Of a DNA stretch of 64,000 bases, positions 1-12,500 are shown piece after piece. How positions within the stretch are numbered: the stretch's first letter is position 1; every line of letters starts with the position of its first letter. Made by a program: the position numbers and the translations under genes. The stretch spans positions 11,066-75,065 of the forward strand of contig NW_002060948.1 of assembly GCF_000150275.1 (NCBI RefSeq), given 5' to 3'. Source of the stretch: Trichoplax adhaerens (taxonomy: Eukaryota > Placozoa > Uniplacotomia > Trichoplacea > Trichoplacidae). A model generated the notes under the pieces. It was not told where the DNA came from, searched no databases, and worked only from the letters and a program-made list of their open reading frames with translations.

Positions 1-335
1 AAAAGCATAACCGTCACTGGTATTACCATCTATTCGTTATCCGCATTATCATATATATTTGGTAACGTATACATAGGTACGTAAACAGTTTAGGGGTAAA
101 GGCATTATATAATGATCTTGTCAAACTGTACAGTAACATAAGATAATAATAATTATACAGTACAAATTATCTATTAGAAAGTTTATCTGTAGCATTTTAT
201 AAAGCTGCCTTCGTAATATTAATTTCAAGATCACGAGCTATTACTATTACCATGTCATATATAAGAGCACTTTAAAACAATTCAACCTTGGTTGCATAGC
301 AAATCGAAAAATCGAAAGGAACACAATAATTAATT

Positions 336-2425
336 TTAATTGTAATAAACTTTATAATATAACGTTTTAGATCTGAATAGGGAGTAAGAATTATCGAATT
401 TCAATAAGTAAACGCCCGGAGAGGGATACGCATGTGTACCAACAATAACGTTTTGATGAGAGTTTCTTCTATCCACTGGAATAATTGTGATGACTGGCGT
501 CCTCTTAGTTCCACTTACACCGGCCAGTTCTATATCATCTTCGTCCCCGCTACCTCTATAACCTTCTTCGTCTTCGCTGTCGTATTCATCATCATCTCCA
601 TACTCCTGTTAATTTAATGAGTGGCATTATAACAAGTCAACGTTATTCTAATTTAAAGTTATACTGAATATAGATATAACTTACCATATTAGCGCCAGTG
701 TCCGTTTCAAATACGGGCATATAGCCTGGATCCGAAAACTCAAAACTTACTCCAAATCCAATGTCGTAATAGTCTGTAGCGAATTCCCAATATAATTTTG
801 CTCCTTCCGGGTTGGTAGGAACGCGAATTGTGATGGTTTCTCCTCTTGATACAACCAGCTTGGATTCTGAAATTTCATTATTTAAATAATGAGTAAGTCA
901 TCCAAAACAATGTTATGATTGCGATAACTAATACAGCATGTGAGATTTATAGCAAGATGCAAAGTGATCAGGTGATTCTTAAACAGAACAATAGTAGTAA
1001 TAGTCCAATATACCAGCATCATCCTTGAGTTGATTAATAAATTCATGAACAGCGGGTCTAGTCCATAGTGAAGGCTGCGGTATATCCTTTAACATTATAT
1101 GCTTTGGTTCGACAGCATTGTCAACATCATCACCTTTGTTAAGTTCAGTTACAGTCTTTTCGGAAATTGGAACTGTGACATTCTGTCGCAATAATTAGCA
1201 GAAATACTGTTAAATATTCGCATTACCTAAGATATTAGTATCTTTAAAAAGTATCTCCCAATTCTGATAACCGATTACTAAAAATTAAATTAACATCAAT
1301 TATTGAATTACATCTATCAATCATTCTGTGCTGATATAAAAGTAATGGCACACGGAAATGCGACACAAACTGCAAAGTCATACAATAATAACATTTTATC
1401 GCTAACTTGTTGTTGACTTGGTGTAGGGTTCGTAATTTTGTTTTCTACGCCTTGCATTTGTTGAGGAAGCGATGCTGCAGCTGTTTGTATTTCAGGAGTT
1501 GTATTTGATTGCTCGGACTTTATAGAAGGATCAGTACGTACATTGACATGGCTAAGCTCTGGGGATGGCCTAGAAGGATAAACATGTGCTTCAATGATTA
1601 TAGTAGGCAACATTCTAAAGTATTTCTTTATTACTAAAGGCTGCTATATTGTATTGTCCTTTCTTTTTTTCAAGTATTAGAAATCCATTATAACAAGTAA
1701 TCTACTCTAAAGAGCTCAGCAATTCAGAATTGTTAACTGAAAGAATTTCATATTTAAATGTATAGTAGACTGAAACAGTTATTGATGCATTGATCATTGA
1801 TAATATTATAATTTAAATAAGTGAGACTTACGTTTGTGTAGTAGTTTGTGCGTTTCCATTTAAATTTTGAACACTTTCACCGATTGGATCTTGATGAACA
1901 TTTCCTTCGTTACCTCTTGTAGTTTGGGCCTGAGCCTTTTCTAACTCGATCTGCTTCATTTTTTGACGCAATGCTTCCTCTTCTAAACGTCGTCTTTCTT
2001 CTTCTTGCTCCACTTGCAGGCGTATTCTTATTGATTCGGCACGCTTCATTTGCTGCTGACGGGCGTTCTCAACAATTCCTGTCATCCACTTTTCAAATTT
2101 TGGGGCGACACCAGATAACAAATCAGAAAATCCTATCATCGCTTCTTCCTGACTTGTACTACCCAATGCTATCCATGCTTGCCTAACAGAAAAGTCGGTA
2201 TTCAACCGATTAATAACCAAATAATGAAGGATCGAAATGTAAGTATAGTTTAGTTAAGACAAATCGATCGAATAGTAGGTGAATTGAACCTCCTATCATT
2301 TCCGATGACATCTAAGTAGCCAATTTCAGGTGCTGTTTTATGATCGAAGGGTCCACATTCAACTTGTTTCCAAAATGCTATCAGCCTTAACTTATCATTG
2401 TACGACATCTTCAATGAGGCTTTTT
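336..2425 (-). CDS. ACBD3: ACBD3/GCP60-like Golgi protein, N-terminus not located
   Basis: Golgi scaffold protein with an acyl-CoA-binding domain and a C-terminal GOLD domain. In animals it binds giantin and recruits PI4KB. Exons on the minus strand join in phase: ~2425-2290 (acyl-CoA-binding domain, with the signature G-N-D-R-R), 2182-1831 (Q-A-W-I-A-L-G, then a charged coiled coil rich in E, Q and R), 1569-1407, 1182-1014 (L-W-T-R-P), 866-685 (GOLD domain, Y-Y-D-I-G-F-G-V) and 605-336. The last exon carries an acidic stretch and ends in the conserved GOLD edge S-Y-S-L-F-R-S-K, with stop TAA at 338-336. Domain order and the C-terminus match the vertebrate protein. The beginning of the acyl-CoA-binding domain and the start codon must lie upstream of 2425; I did not find a convincing first exon. 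Identity is well supported; the 5' edge is not. Confidence 0.9.
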
Positions 2426-2987
2426 CTATTTCATATTTCAATAGCAATATTAAATAATGAAGGATAATAAATTTTCAAAATGGTATCATACACCTATTGA
2501 TATTTATAAGATTCATTAATAACAGTACTCTAATTTAATGTAAACTAAAGGTTATTTGACAATTTGCATGAAGGTAGTCAATTAATAGCCAGCGAAATAT
2601 GGATATGCATGTAATCAATTTCGCCTAGAGGTTACAAGGTGGTGTACGATATATTTTTGATACAGTTTATTCCTTTCCTGGGTGAAAGGAGAAGCTTTTG
2701 ATATCTTTTGTCATTTACTCATCGAGTAGATATCTACTACTGTAAATTGTGGATCTTGATTCAACATCGCGCTGATACCCCTTCCATACAAGTAGATTAA
2801 CAAGAGACGGGTTTGCCAAGAATTGTTGACGCTTTCATAAGCGTGTCTAAAACGGCGGAGTGTCGTAGTCAATAAGTCACCTTGACAATATTATCATCAA
2901 TGCATTTATTTGAAAGATTGGTAAAAACGATACGCTTAGGCTTACGTTTATATTAGGAAAGTTTCGATGAACATGTTTCTCTTTAAT

Positions 2988-4416
2988 TCAAGTGAAAGAC
3001 GCAAGAAATGCAAGTATACCAGTCATTGTTAACAAAGCTATAGCAGCAAATGGAGTCGTAGATTGTAGTATGGAAGTAAGATTTGACTTGCATCACTACC
3101 GTACTCCATGTAAAGCGTCAATGTAGTGAGTGAATATTGAGTAATGGCTATGATAATATTGCTATCAAGTACCGGTAATTGAATGCAGTTAATGATATCG
3201 TACTGTATGATGCAGGCGAGATCCTTGAGGTTGTGACCATTCATAGAGTATAGTGTGCGTTTCTTCTACGCGTATGCTACTAAAGTAGGGTAAAGTATAA
3301 CTGGTTCAAATGATGACTTGTTACATTTGCGCTATGTGTGATAAGATAGGAGGACTACGTCAGGGCCAGTAGTCCTTGAATGCAATAGTTTACAGTTATG
3401 GATTTTGAGATTGATCAATGTGTAACTAACGCTGGTAGATAAATAGCGGATTGAAATAGCGACGTATTTGGCAAAAGTCTTTAGTATCCGACTGTCTATT
3501 CAATTACCAACGTCGACGAATGGTTTTTGTGAGAGAACTTGTAGAATAGCCTGTTGTTGAATAATGTATAATCGATTGCGGTAGTACTGTGCAATGGTAT
3601 AATTGTTCAGCATACGATACGAGTCCATTGCTCGTATATTGAGCTATATAATCCTGTCAACGTAAGCCTGAAGGAGAGAATGAAAGTAGTTCTCGGGTTG
3701 CATGGATATGATGGTTGGAGCTGTATTACTGGCAGTTTCTCAAGTATCATCGTTGAAGATGTTATGTCAATCGTCATGTAGTAGAGAATGGATGGATGAC
3801 TACTATTGCTAACGAGTGCATTTAGCGATGTGTCATGTAGTCAGGAAGTGCATTTAGCATTTACTGTAATTGATGGCGACCAACAGGGTTGTCGACCAAC
3901 TTGTACAGCAGGGACTCTGACTACAATGCTGTTGCATTCTAACTGTACTTGGCTGTCCATTGTACAATGGACACAATCTATTGCCGTGGATAACCCTTTC
4001 TGGACAAGATTCTATCACACTGTACAACAAGTCATGGTATTTTACTTGGACTACAATCATAGGATAAGGAGAATGTTTGTTTGTGTGTGTGTGTGTATGT
4101 TGAAGACGCGAGTAGAATGGAAGTAGGACTACTACTCTGTGAATTGAAGTTGGTATACCTTTGTGATAGAATTGAAGTGCAAGTTGGTAAGCGTCGGTAG
4201 TTGGTATTCCCCATTTGCCTTGAGCTTGGATGTCGGTTACATCGATATGAAGGGAAGAATTTGTCAAATCGCCTCCAATGCTGCTGTTGATATCGATTGA
4301 TGCATTGAGTGACGTATTGCTATCCATGCCACACGTTGGAAAGTCTTTTGAGAACGTCTTGAGAAGATGCACCAAGACAAAACTACTTCTCTCTCTCTCT
4401 CTCTCTCTCTATTTAC
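2988..4416 (-). CDS. unrecognised multi-exon surface protein with GPI-anchor-like tail
   Basis: I do not recognise this protein. Open minus-strand segments with plausible splice sites are ~4416-4159 (N-glycosylation-type N-S-S and N-T-S motifs), 4050-3901 (Cys-rich, ending near S-P-C-C), about 3805-3735, and 3639-3510 (starts D-Y-I-A-Q-Y). Smaller pieces follow, and a final exon from about 3087 to 2988. That last exon encodes C-K-S-N-L-T, a short polar spacer, then about 20 hydrophobic residues and an immediate stop (L-A-S-F-T-stop), which is the layout of a GPI-attachment signal or a tail with no cytosolic part. The phases 4159/4050 and 3735/3639 agree. The joins between 3510 and 3090 were not resolved, and no signal peptide exon was seen; it would lie in or beyond the GTAC array upstream. 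The order of exons is likely; the function is unknown. Confidence 0.45.
4081..4097. repeat. (GT)n microsatellite
   Basis: Short run of GT dinucleotides ending in a TATG step. It lies in an intron of the minus-strand gene. Confidence 0.8.
4388..4410. repeat. (TC)n microsatellite
   Basis: Eleven or so TC units. On the minus strand it is a purine run just upstream of the first open segment of the unrecognised surface-protein gene. Confidence 0.85.
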
Positions 4417-4465
4417 AGAAGAGAATGGCAAGACGAGAATGAAGAAAGGATTTCTGTATTTGCTG

Positions 4466-5648
4466 CTGTACTGTACTGTACAGTCGCCAGTTCAGTGTAC
4501 TGTACTGTAGGTTGTACAGTACAGACTGTACAGTACAGTACAGGGATACAGTACTGTACAACTCCCTGGTCCAGTTCCAGTCTACTGTAGTACAGTACAG
4601 TACTGTATGGAAAAAGCGGCGCCGTTGTGCATTGCGTACTGTACACTGTACAGTACGCATGACCGTACAGTACTGAACATGGTTGTTACAGTACTGTAGA
4701 CTGTACTGTACTGTACTGTAGTCAAGGAGCGACTCTTGTGTACTTTGTACTGTATCAAAAAAGCAGCGCATGACCCTACTGTACAGTGTACAGTACTGAA
4801 CATGGCTGTTACAGTCAACTGTACAGTACAGTACAATACTGTACTGTACAGTACCCCATGCACTATTCTGTGTACTGTACAGTGTACACTGTACTGTACT
4901 GTACAGTATGTACAGTACAGTACAGTACAGTAAGGCTTTGGAACTTTTCTTGTACTGTACTGTACAGTGTACAGTACTGTCCACTGTCTACAGTACATAC
5001 TGTACAGTACAGTACTCGATGCACTATTCTGTGTAAAGTACTGTACAGTACAGTACTACAGTATATTGTACTGTACTGTGTGTGCTGATTCATCGGATTG
5101 GAAAAGGATCATACAGTACAGTACTATACTGTACATTACTGTACAGTACTGTACTGTACTGTACTGAATGAGCCACTTTCTACAGTAGACCCAGTACAGT
5201 ACTTTGTACTGTGCAAAACTCAGTCTGACCCAGTGCACGTGTGGTACTGTACTGTACTGTACAGTACAGTATGTGGAGATCGCTGCACTCTGCTTATCAA
5301 TTAATTCATCAATTAATTAATTAATTAATTAATTAATTATACAGTACAGTACTGTATTAATGAGTAATGAGATCGAAAAAAAGCCTTCTCTCTCTAGTAC
5401 TGTACTCGATCTTCATCATAAAAGCGAGTCATTTTCTTCTCTTTATTTGCAATCCCCTTGACAGTACTGTACAGTACTGTATACAGTATCATGAAACTTT
5501 TTCTTTTTATTTTTACCCACTGTGTACAGTACAGTACTGTAGACGTGTACACTGTACAGTACAGTACAGTACAGCGTACAGAGTCAACAGAGAGTGGTAC
5601 TGTACTGTACTGTAGAGGCGAGACGGTATACAGTACCACGTACTGTAG
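4466..5648. repeat. GTAC-W pentamer array (palindromic low-complexity)
   Basis: About 1.2 kb made mostly of the palindrome GTAC separated by one base, A or T (for example GTACTGTACAGTAC), with some three-base spacers AGT or ACT. Because GTACA and TGTAC are reverse complements, each A/T spacer marks the orientation of a 5-bp unit; the array is a pentamer satellite whose units flip strand many times. Unique islands interrupt it. Two of them are duplicated: an A-C-T-G-A-A-C-A-T-G-G block near 4670 and 4795, and a G-C-A-C-T-A-T-T-C-T-G-T-G block near 4860 and 5020. Long open frames in this stretch read as repeats of Tyr, Cys, Thr, Val and Gln and are by-products of the repeat. The array ends 160 bp before the DUF445 start codon. 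Confidence 0.9.
5298..5340. repeat. (AATT)n microsatellite inside the GTAC array
   Basis: Run of TTAA/AATT tetranucleotides, itself self-complementary, embedded in the larger palindromic array. Confidence 0.9.
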
Positions 5649-5811
5649 GTCGTGAGAGTAGAAACAGGCGTTCAGTCGTAGGTCGAATGGCTCTTTCTTC
5701 TCCAATAACATGTAGCTGGAAACCATTGGAGAGAGAGAGGACGATCGAGTCGATGCGTAGTAAAAATCCAGTAAAAGTATCATATTCTTTTATTATTATA
5801 GCATTAGCTTG

Positions 5812-7285
5812 ATGATGAAGATGGAAAATACCAGCAATGAAGTATCAGCCGATGATCAATCTTCTCTTCAAATCAAGATCGGAAACCGTTGGACGCGAAT
5901 CATTAATAAAAGCAGCGTCAGTTTAGCACTCAGTGCTGTTATTGGTGGTATTGGTGTTGTCATTCTTGTGGCCAGTCAACAAGACAAAACTGCCCTTGCT
6001 GTCAGCCATTTTTTCTTATCTTGTGGTATTTTTGCCTTTGCTGGCGGATTCACCAATTGGTTGGCAATATTCATGCTCTTTAACAAAATACCATGGATAT
6101 ACGGAAGCGGGTAAGCACAGTAGACTATAGAGTACGGTACTGTATGGAGACTTTGGGTACTGATGCAGATCCTTCTGCAACCTTGATCGATACAGTAGTA
6201 GACAGCAGTAATTCAATATACAATTATCCAGAAAAATGGAGTTATAGTCCTGTAGAATCCAAAGTCGTAAAGCGTGATGCAGTTCAGTGCAATAGACTTC
6301 GCGTTCTACTGTACTTTCTTCCTACTTTTTACATTTTATACCATCATACTGCTACTGTGCTACATCCATTCTCTCCACAGTACATACTACACTCTACTGT
6401 ATGAACTAGGCTCCATACACCAAATTCGATCAAACTAAATCAATCACTTTGAGGAATAACATTATCGTAGTTTATGCAATGATGAAGAGCAAGCATGATG
6501 CACTAGAACACCAACTGATTCGTTTCGGTGTAATTATCCTTTGATTTTAGAGTTATTCCTAAAAAGTACGTTGAAATTAGGATGACTGTCAAAGATGTCA
6601 TTCTCAAAACTTTCTTTGAGGAAAGATTCGTGTCGCAGTACTTGTTGGATAAAGTCAATACTTTGCAAGATAATTTGGCCATGAAGGAGAAGATGAAGAC
6701 TTTTCTCAACTCTAGTCAAGTCGATGAAATAATTCAAGAAAAACTAGAGGTCATGAAAACAGGTCAACCTTTAGGACAATCACTAACAAATATGGGATTT
6801 GATATCAAATCTTTGCAACCCCTGGTGAAGCCTTTTATAATTGGATTTGGCGAAGATCTAATAGACCATTTGAAACACAGTTTTTCTCAATCATGGAATG
6901 TAAGTTATGACGTTAAAGTTTGACAATCTGAATATTGTAATTGTACTCGACTTATTCACTTGATTTATTTGTCTTACATGTTCTGCACGATGTTGCATGA
7001 ACCACTTCATTATTCTGTACACAGGATACACTTGCTAACTTCAATAATAAGATTACTTCTCTTTATCTTATTATATCTTAGGTGAATAAACTACAGTCTA
7101 TTTTTCGGTCTGAGATTGATAACTATTTGGATATCAGGTCAAAACAGTTAACTGCTGAAATCGTGACAAAGATATTGAAAGATGTCATTCATCAACACTT
7201 AGGATGGATCGTCGTTTGGGGATGCGCATTTGGAGGAATTTTTGGTGTCTTTTTTCAGGCAGTCGGCTTAGGACCTTTATATTAA
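5812..7285 (+). CDS. DUF445 family membrane protein
   Basis: Three exons join in phase: 5812-6110, 6551-6899 and 7082-7285, giving 283 residues. Exon 1 has two hydrophobic segments. The second runs into the family signature G-G-F-T-N-W-L-A-I-F-M-L-F and G-S-G-V-I-P, the latter spanning the first splice junction. Exon 2 is a long amphipathic helical region. Exon 3 ends in a glycine-rich membrane segment (H-L-G-W-I-V-V-W-G ... G-G-I-F-G), as DUF445 proteins do. DUF445 is best known from bacteria, where its role is not established. The splice sites are canonical and the introns are AT-rich like those of neighbouring genes, so this is a host gene and not contamination. ATGs at 5812, 5815 and 5821 are all in frame; I used the first. 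Confidence 0.85.
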
Positions 7286-8078
7286 TTGATTGATTGGGTC
7301 ATGTTCAATTAATTTACATTATTTGTAGTATATCCTGAACAAGAAATGGACATTGCACGCAATAGTGCTACTGATCAGTACGTTTGTATACGGGTATTTT
7401 CAATTGAATTGGGATACGGCATGATGTGTGTGTTAAAGGATAACTTCTTTTATGGACAGTCCAATCAAGTATCTAGTGGTACAATATTATGTATATTGTA
7501 AGCACCTTACTAATTGATCAAATTGCCTTGATTGATAAAGTAGATTGCGCAGAATGATCTTACTGTAAATAAATAAATAATAATATATGTACCACTGTAT
7601 TAAGTTGTGTTGTATATTTTTGGAGAACATGGATTACATGATGAAAATTGCATGTAGTGTATTTTAATATCTCTATATTTCAATTTTGTGATTGTACTAG
7701 ATTGTACGCGTATAATATCATGGTCTATTGAAAAGTTTATAGTCATCACTGTTTATAACCTAGCGCCGTTGAGGTCGTGAAAGCCCAGAGAATTGTTGGC
7801 TCACGACTTTCCCAGTGTTGTCATGGACAGTTTCTAGAAATGCAAAAGATCCTTACATCGTGATAAAGTACGAAACGCCTACAGTACTGTAAAAATCAAG
7901 TGAGATATTGATGTTAAGTAACCGATAGTACGGTGTTGATGAAAAAGAATATAAACGAAAGCTTAAAATAGCGGTATATTGAATTTTTAATTATTGGCAT
8001 ATCGTTCATTGTTCAACATTCCAACGAATTAATAAATTATTTATCTTACATCAACAATTGTTATCATTCAGTAGCATT
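7286..8078. other. gene-free AT-rich stretch
   Basis: 3' flank of the DUF445 gene, with A/T-rich AATAAA-like words near 7567-7580 that could be polyadenylation signals. No coding exon is supported. A single GTAC palindrome lies near 7881. Confidence 0.5.
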
Positions 8079-8714
8079 ATGGATTTTCAGCTTTGTTTGA
8101 CGACAATTTTAAGTTGCTTGCCATTGGGGAATACTTCACTGAGAACTATTGATGTAGTTAAGCAGTGTAAGAAATTGGCAACAGCATGGATTATGAAGTG
8201 CACTCAAATGGAATCGTCACGGTTGTAATGTAGTAAAGTGCTGTGTATGTAGGTAGATTGAATTAATACAACTATCCCTACTTGTACTCCCATGGTGAGG
8301 CTTTGTAAGCCATCCTCTTTCATTGCTGGACGTGTATGTTGTAGCGGTATACTTTATATGGAGCGATGCTGAATCAGATGCAATTAATAAAGCCAAATTG
8401 AAGTCTAGAACTGCCTTACTGTACAAATACAATTTGTGCTGGAAAAGTATGACAAACAGAACATTATGGATGCTGCTATTACTATGCCATACTCTGTACT
8501 TTATAAATATGTTGTACTGGTGGAAGTATTTCGTATGAGTAGAGGCAGGCCTGTTTTCCATATCATTTTGGAACAACTACGACACCAAATACTAGTGCAT
8601 AATGAACCAGTGAAGGATTACTGGACGATCACGCGTGGACTTACTGGACTCAGTATGGACAGTTCTACTATCGTCAAACTCGATCACAGCTTTAAAAATA
8701 GTCAATATCTGTAA
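8079..8714 (+). CDS. possible CENP-N-like protein, partial model
   Basis: Two open segments join in phase 0: 8079-8153 (ATG start, then donor GTAGTT) and 8409-8714 (acceptor TCTAG, stop TAA), giving 126 residues. The second exon contains D-A-A-I, then E-V-F-R-M-S-R-G about 20 residues later, then D-Y-W-T-I-T-R-G. This spacing resembles, from memory, the region of CENP-N that reads D-A-A-L ... E-V-F-x-M-S-K-G ... V-W-I-x-I-A-W-G. CENP-N is a kinetochore protein of about 340 residues, so the model would be truncated, or more exons follow after 8714. The resemblance is weak, and this could be another protein or a decayed copy. Confidence 0.35.
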
Positions 8715-9567
8715 TCCTTTGCTTTTAACTATCGCCATTTTTGTCCTCTATGGGATGAATGATCAGTTGATCACCTTTGTAACATCCTACTGTAGCTCGC
8801 TACACCTTGTTTCAAGTACGCTACATCTCAGAGTACAGAGAATTTTTTTCAAAGAAATGCTTTTCCTTGTAATAAAAGATACTCAGTGTGGATATTTTCA
8901 GTCTATCTACACGAAAAAATAAGTCCTTGAATCGTTTTCAAACAATTTCATGGACGGCATGACTGCCATTTCTTAGCCGACATGGCGGATCGTGTATACA
9001 GTATGTTATATATATAAGATATAAGATATACAGTATATTGCACGCGACGTTCGTGTCGGTTGTGATCGCAGTGTTGTCATCCATTCCGTTAGATGACATT
9101 GCGCTTGCGTTGAAGTAAGAGGCGGAGCCTCAGGCCTTGTCAACCAATGACATCCACGGACGTTGAACAGGCTTTTTTTTTTCTTCTGGTACTGCGTCAA
9201 CTGCTGCAAGTGAAGTGGAGGACGCTGACTTGTCCTCCTTGTTCATAATAAGTTAGTTGAAGTGAGAGGGGGGTTGAAGTCTGACTTGACTGACATTCAA
9301 AAGGATGATTATATTGTTTCTGAGTCAGTGTACTAAATATACAATATACTAAAAGACTTGCAGTGAATCAAGTGGAAAAAACTATTCGAAGGAAAACTTG
9401 ATTGCTTGGCGTGCGCTGGATGTTTTGTGGAAGATAGTTGGAGGAAATTGATTGCTGGACCTTAATTTTGACGCGTTATCCAAAGGTGGGGGTAAAAGGC
9501 GAGCGATTGAAAGGAATATCGTAAAGATCGAGTTGCAGTAGTACAAACAGGAACGAAACAGTCAGCA
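8715..9567. other. no supported gene
   Basis: Contains the 5' flank of ARID4. Open frames here (for example near 8635-8922 and 9006-9209) have no recognisable motif and no consistent splice partners. If the CENP-N-like call is right, further exons could hide at the left end. Confidence 0.4.
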
Positions 9568-12500
9568 ATGGTAAGACTTGAAAATGTGTCTCTCAATGGA
9601 TAGGCTCACATAATCATGGATGTTTGTGTGTCATTTCTTCCATTCATGGTATATCATGGATGTCATGGCTAGAGCATTTGTCGATACAGTAGAGTCTTGA
9701 ACTTGAGTTATTTTTTACTCCTGATTGCAAATGTTGATTTTAGTCAAAGAAAAATAACTTAGTAGTTCAATTTGAAGTACTGTAGAGTTTTGTTGTAATG
9801 AGAGGAGGAGGAGAAATTTTTGACAGAGATTTTTTTACAGGGGGGGGGGAGACGCTGTTGGCTGCCTTCTGATGCAAAGTAGCCTTGCAGTAGTGATTGT
9901 TAAGAACGTAAAATGGAGCATAGATCAACAATATTATTATCATGTTACACTACTACTACAGTCTATCTCCATCGTTATAAAGTCTACTAGATGAAAATAA
10001 CTGGTCTTGATAGATCGTCCAGTTGTACATTTCATATGTCCATATCGTCATTCCAAGCTTACTGTACAGGTTACATTCACAATGGGATTTTTCTACATGG
10101 ATCAAAGCCAATCAGATCATTCATTGATCCTTCTCGCTATGGGCTAGCCATACACTCTACTACTGTATTCTACAGTCGATCTGCTTGGAAGATAATATTA
10201 CATCAACGGCATTTCTCACCAACGTATGGACTAGTTTCACTCGTTCAATCAATTTTTGAAAAGGGTGGCTGCTGATTTGACCATTATGGATAACTCGATT
10301 GAACAATTGAAACTCTAAATGGTGTTATTAAATGCTGCATCAATGACTTTGGAAAACCGCTAGTTGTACGCATTCAATATTTTTTTTTTCCTTGATCGAT
10401 TTCACTTATCATTTTATACACGATACATTACTTCAAATATTACCTCTCTGTAATCCACTTGTTTCCATCTTCTATGTCACTGCCATAAATAACCCACCAA
10501 GTTTAAACTAAATTAATTCTTTTCAATTCTAGACTTCAGAGGAGCCTGCATACTTGAATATTGGTACTGATGTTAGTGCTAAATATCGTGGTGCTTTCTG
10601 CGAAGCTAAAATTACCGACGTAAGAAAAATGGTTCGATGTAAGGTAAATTTTCCAACGAATCAACATCGTTTACAATATAGCAATATTGAATTTTAAATG
10701 ATTTTATCCTTTCATTTATTTATTATATGCTATTAGTGCTAATCTACAGCGTAAACTTAAGTTGCCTTTTTATTACAAGACTGTATGTTTTTTTAGATTA
10801 AATTAAATTGGAAATGACTGAAATCGTATTTTTATGTTGTTTAGGTTAACATCGGAAGAAATACTAACCCTGTTACAGTACTAGACGACTGTATTGTCCG
10901 TGGCGAGTTGAAGGTATTCCTAATTCAAAACTTGTTTGAACTACTTCTCTGTAATGTCAACCTCGATTGTAGTAGTCCATGATGATTAGAGTTAGCATCC
11001 ATGACGAAACTATTGTAGATTTCGAACTCTTGCCTTTATCTACGCGTATAAAATTGACACCGTTTTGATGGCTTCAACATTCTACTGTAATTTAAGGGCA
11101 TCTTATCAAGCTTGCTCATTGAAACTGATGAGCCATGTCTATGGTACAAATGAGCTTATAGGCTTTATCTATTATATTTTTTTGACCATCAATATGCTTA
11201 TTATATGACTACCAAATAGCAAAATAAAATCATTGCTAGTACCTAGAAATAATCAGTTCTATAAAATACCGCGGAGTTGTTGTGATATTGGAAAGTATAT
11301 ATCAATTCTTACAAATTTCAATTATTGTTCCTTTTAGGTTGGCAGCGAAATTGTTCTTCAAATGCCGGATGATACTCTCGCTAGTGGTAGTATCGCTAAG
11401 CTTACCGATGCTAGCACATATACAGTTGGTAAGTTAATGTTTTTCTTGTCATTACACGATATAACTTAGCAATGTTACGTTTCAAGAAAATTTTCTATTT
11501 AAACTTTCTCCTCCCCTCGGATAAAAATATGTTTCTCTCTACCCTGATCCATCATCAACATATTTCATGACAATTAAGTTATTCCAAACACTAAGTAAAT
11601 GCAAGCTTTGTGCTATCATGTCATCAAATAGATATACGGTGGAATAAATAAAGAATGCTATATTATATGTCATTAACATGAAGTTGCTGAACTTAACTTC
11701 AAGTGTTTCCATTCATTTCAAGTAATGTTTATTCATCACTTAGCATGCTATAGAACCGTACTCTACTATATTTGGTTAACTCGTTACAGTTTACAAATGC
11801 GCAGTACAACCACAACGTAGTCATAATAAATCACACTGATATAGATACCATTAGAGATTGTACGATTAAAGTGTAATAAACTTATATATTGCGCCTTGAA
11901 TTAGTTTTCGATGATGGTGATCAGAGATCCTTAAAGCGCACCGCACTTTGCTTAAAGGGCCAGAGACACTTCAATGAAAGCGAGGTTAGTACTTATTATT
12001 TAGATACAGTAGTCTACTTTAAGAGTTGCTTGATATCTTAAAAGAGTAGACGCGTTCCGTTACTTCAATCATGGACTACCTGATGTATCTATATCTAGTA
12101 GTCCATGCTTCAATCAATAGGTCTAATGGTTGGGATAAATACCGCATGTGGTTGTGCAATGTATAATATTGTACTCTACGCATATTTGTACATGTATAAT
12201 ATCTTAGTCACGTTGTTTGTTGGTCTGACTCGATTTTTGTACTTAACTATAAATATACTTATTTATAGACACTGGATCATTTACCTCTGACAAATCCGGA
12301 AAATTTTGGCAATCCAGTAGTAGCGGTAAGATTACTCCATTTTAATTCTGTAAGTTATAAAAAATATGTACAAGTTATCAATTAGCAAATAATTGTATAA
12401 ATTAGGAGTCGAAGAAAGTTGCTAAGAAATCGCAGCGATCAAGGTAATAATAATAGAAATTTAAAAAATCAATTTATCATCACTTCATGAGACTAAATCT

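Noticed and set aside
4466-5648. CRISPR-like array of short palindromic repeats
   Set aside because: No constant-length unique spacers, the repeat is 5 bp, and the setting is an intron-rich animal genome.
4409-5655. Many long open frames on both strands, up to 191 codons
   Set aside because: They consist of Tyr, Cys, Thr, Val, Gln and Leu repeats produced by GTAC-W units read in any frame; no splice sites or family motifs.
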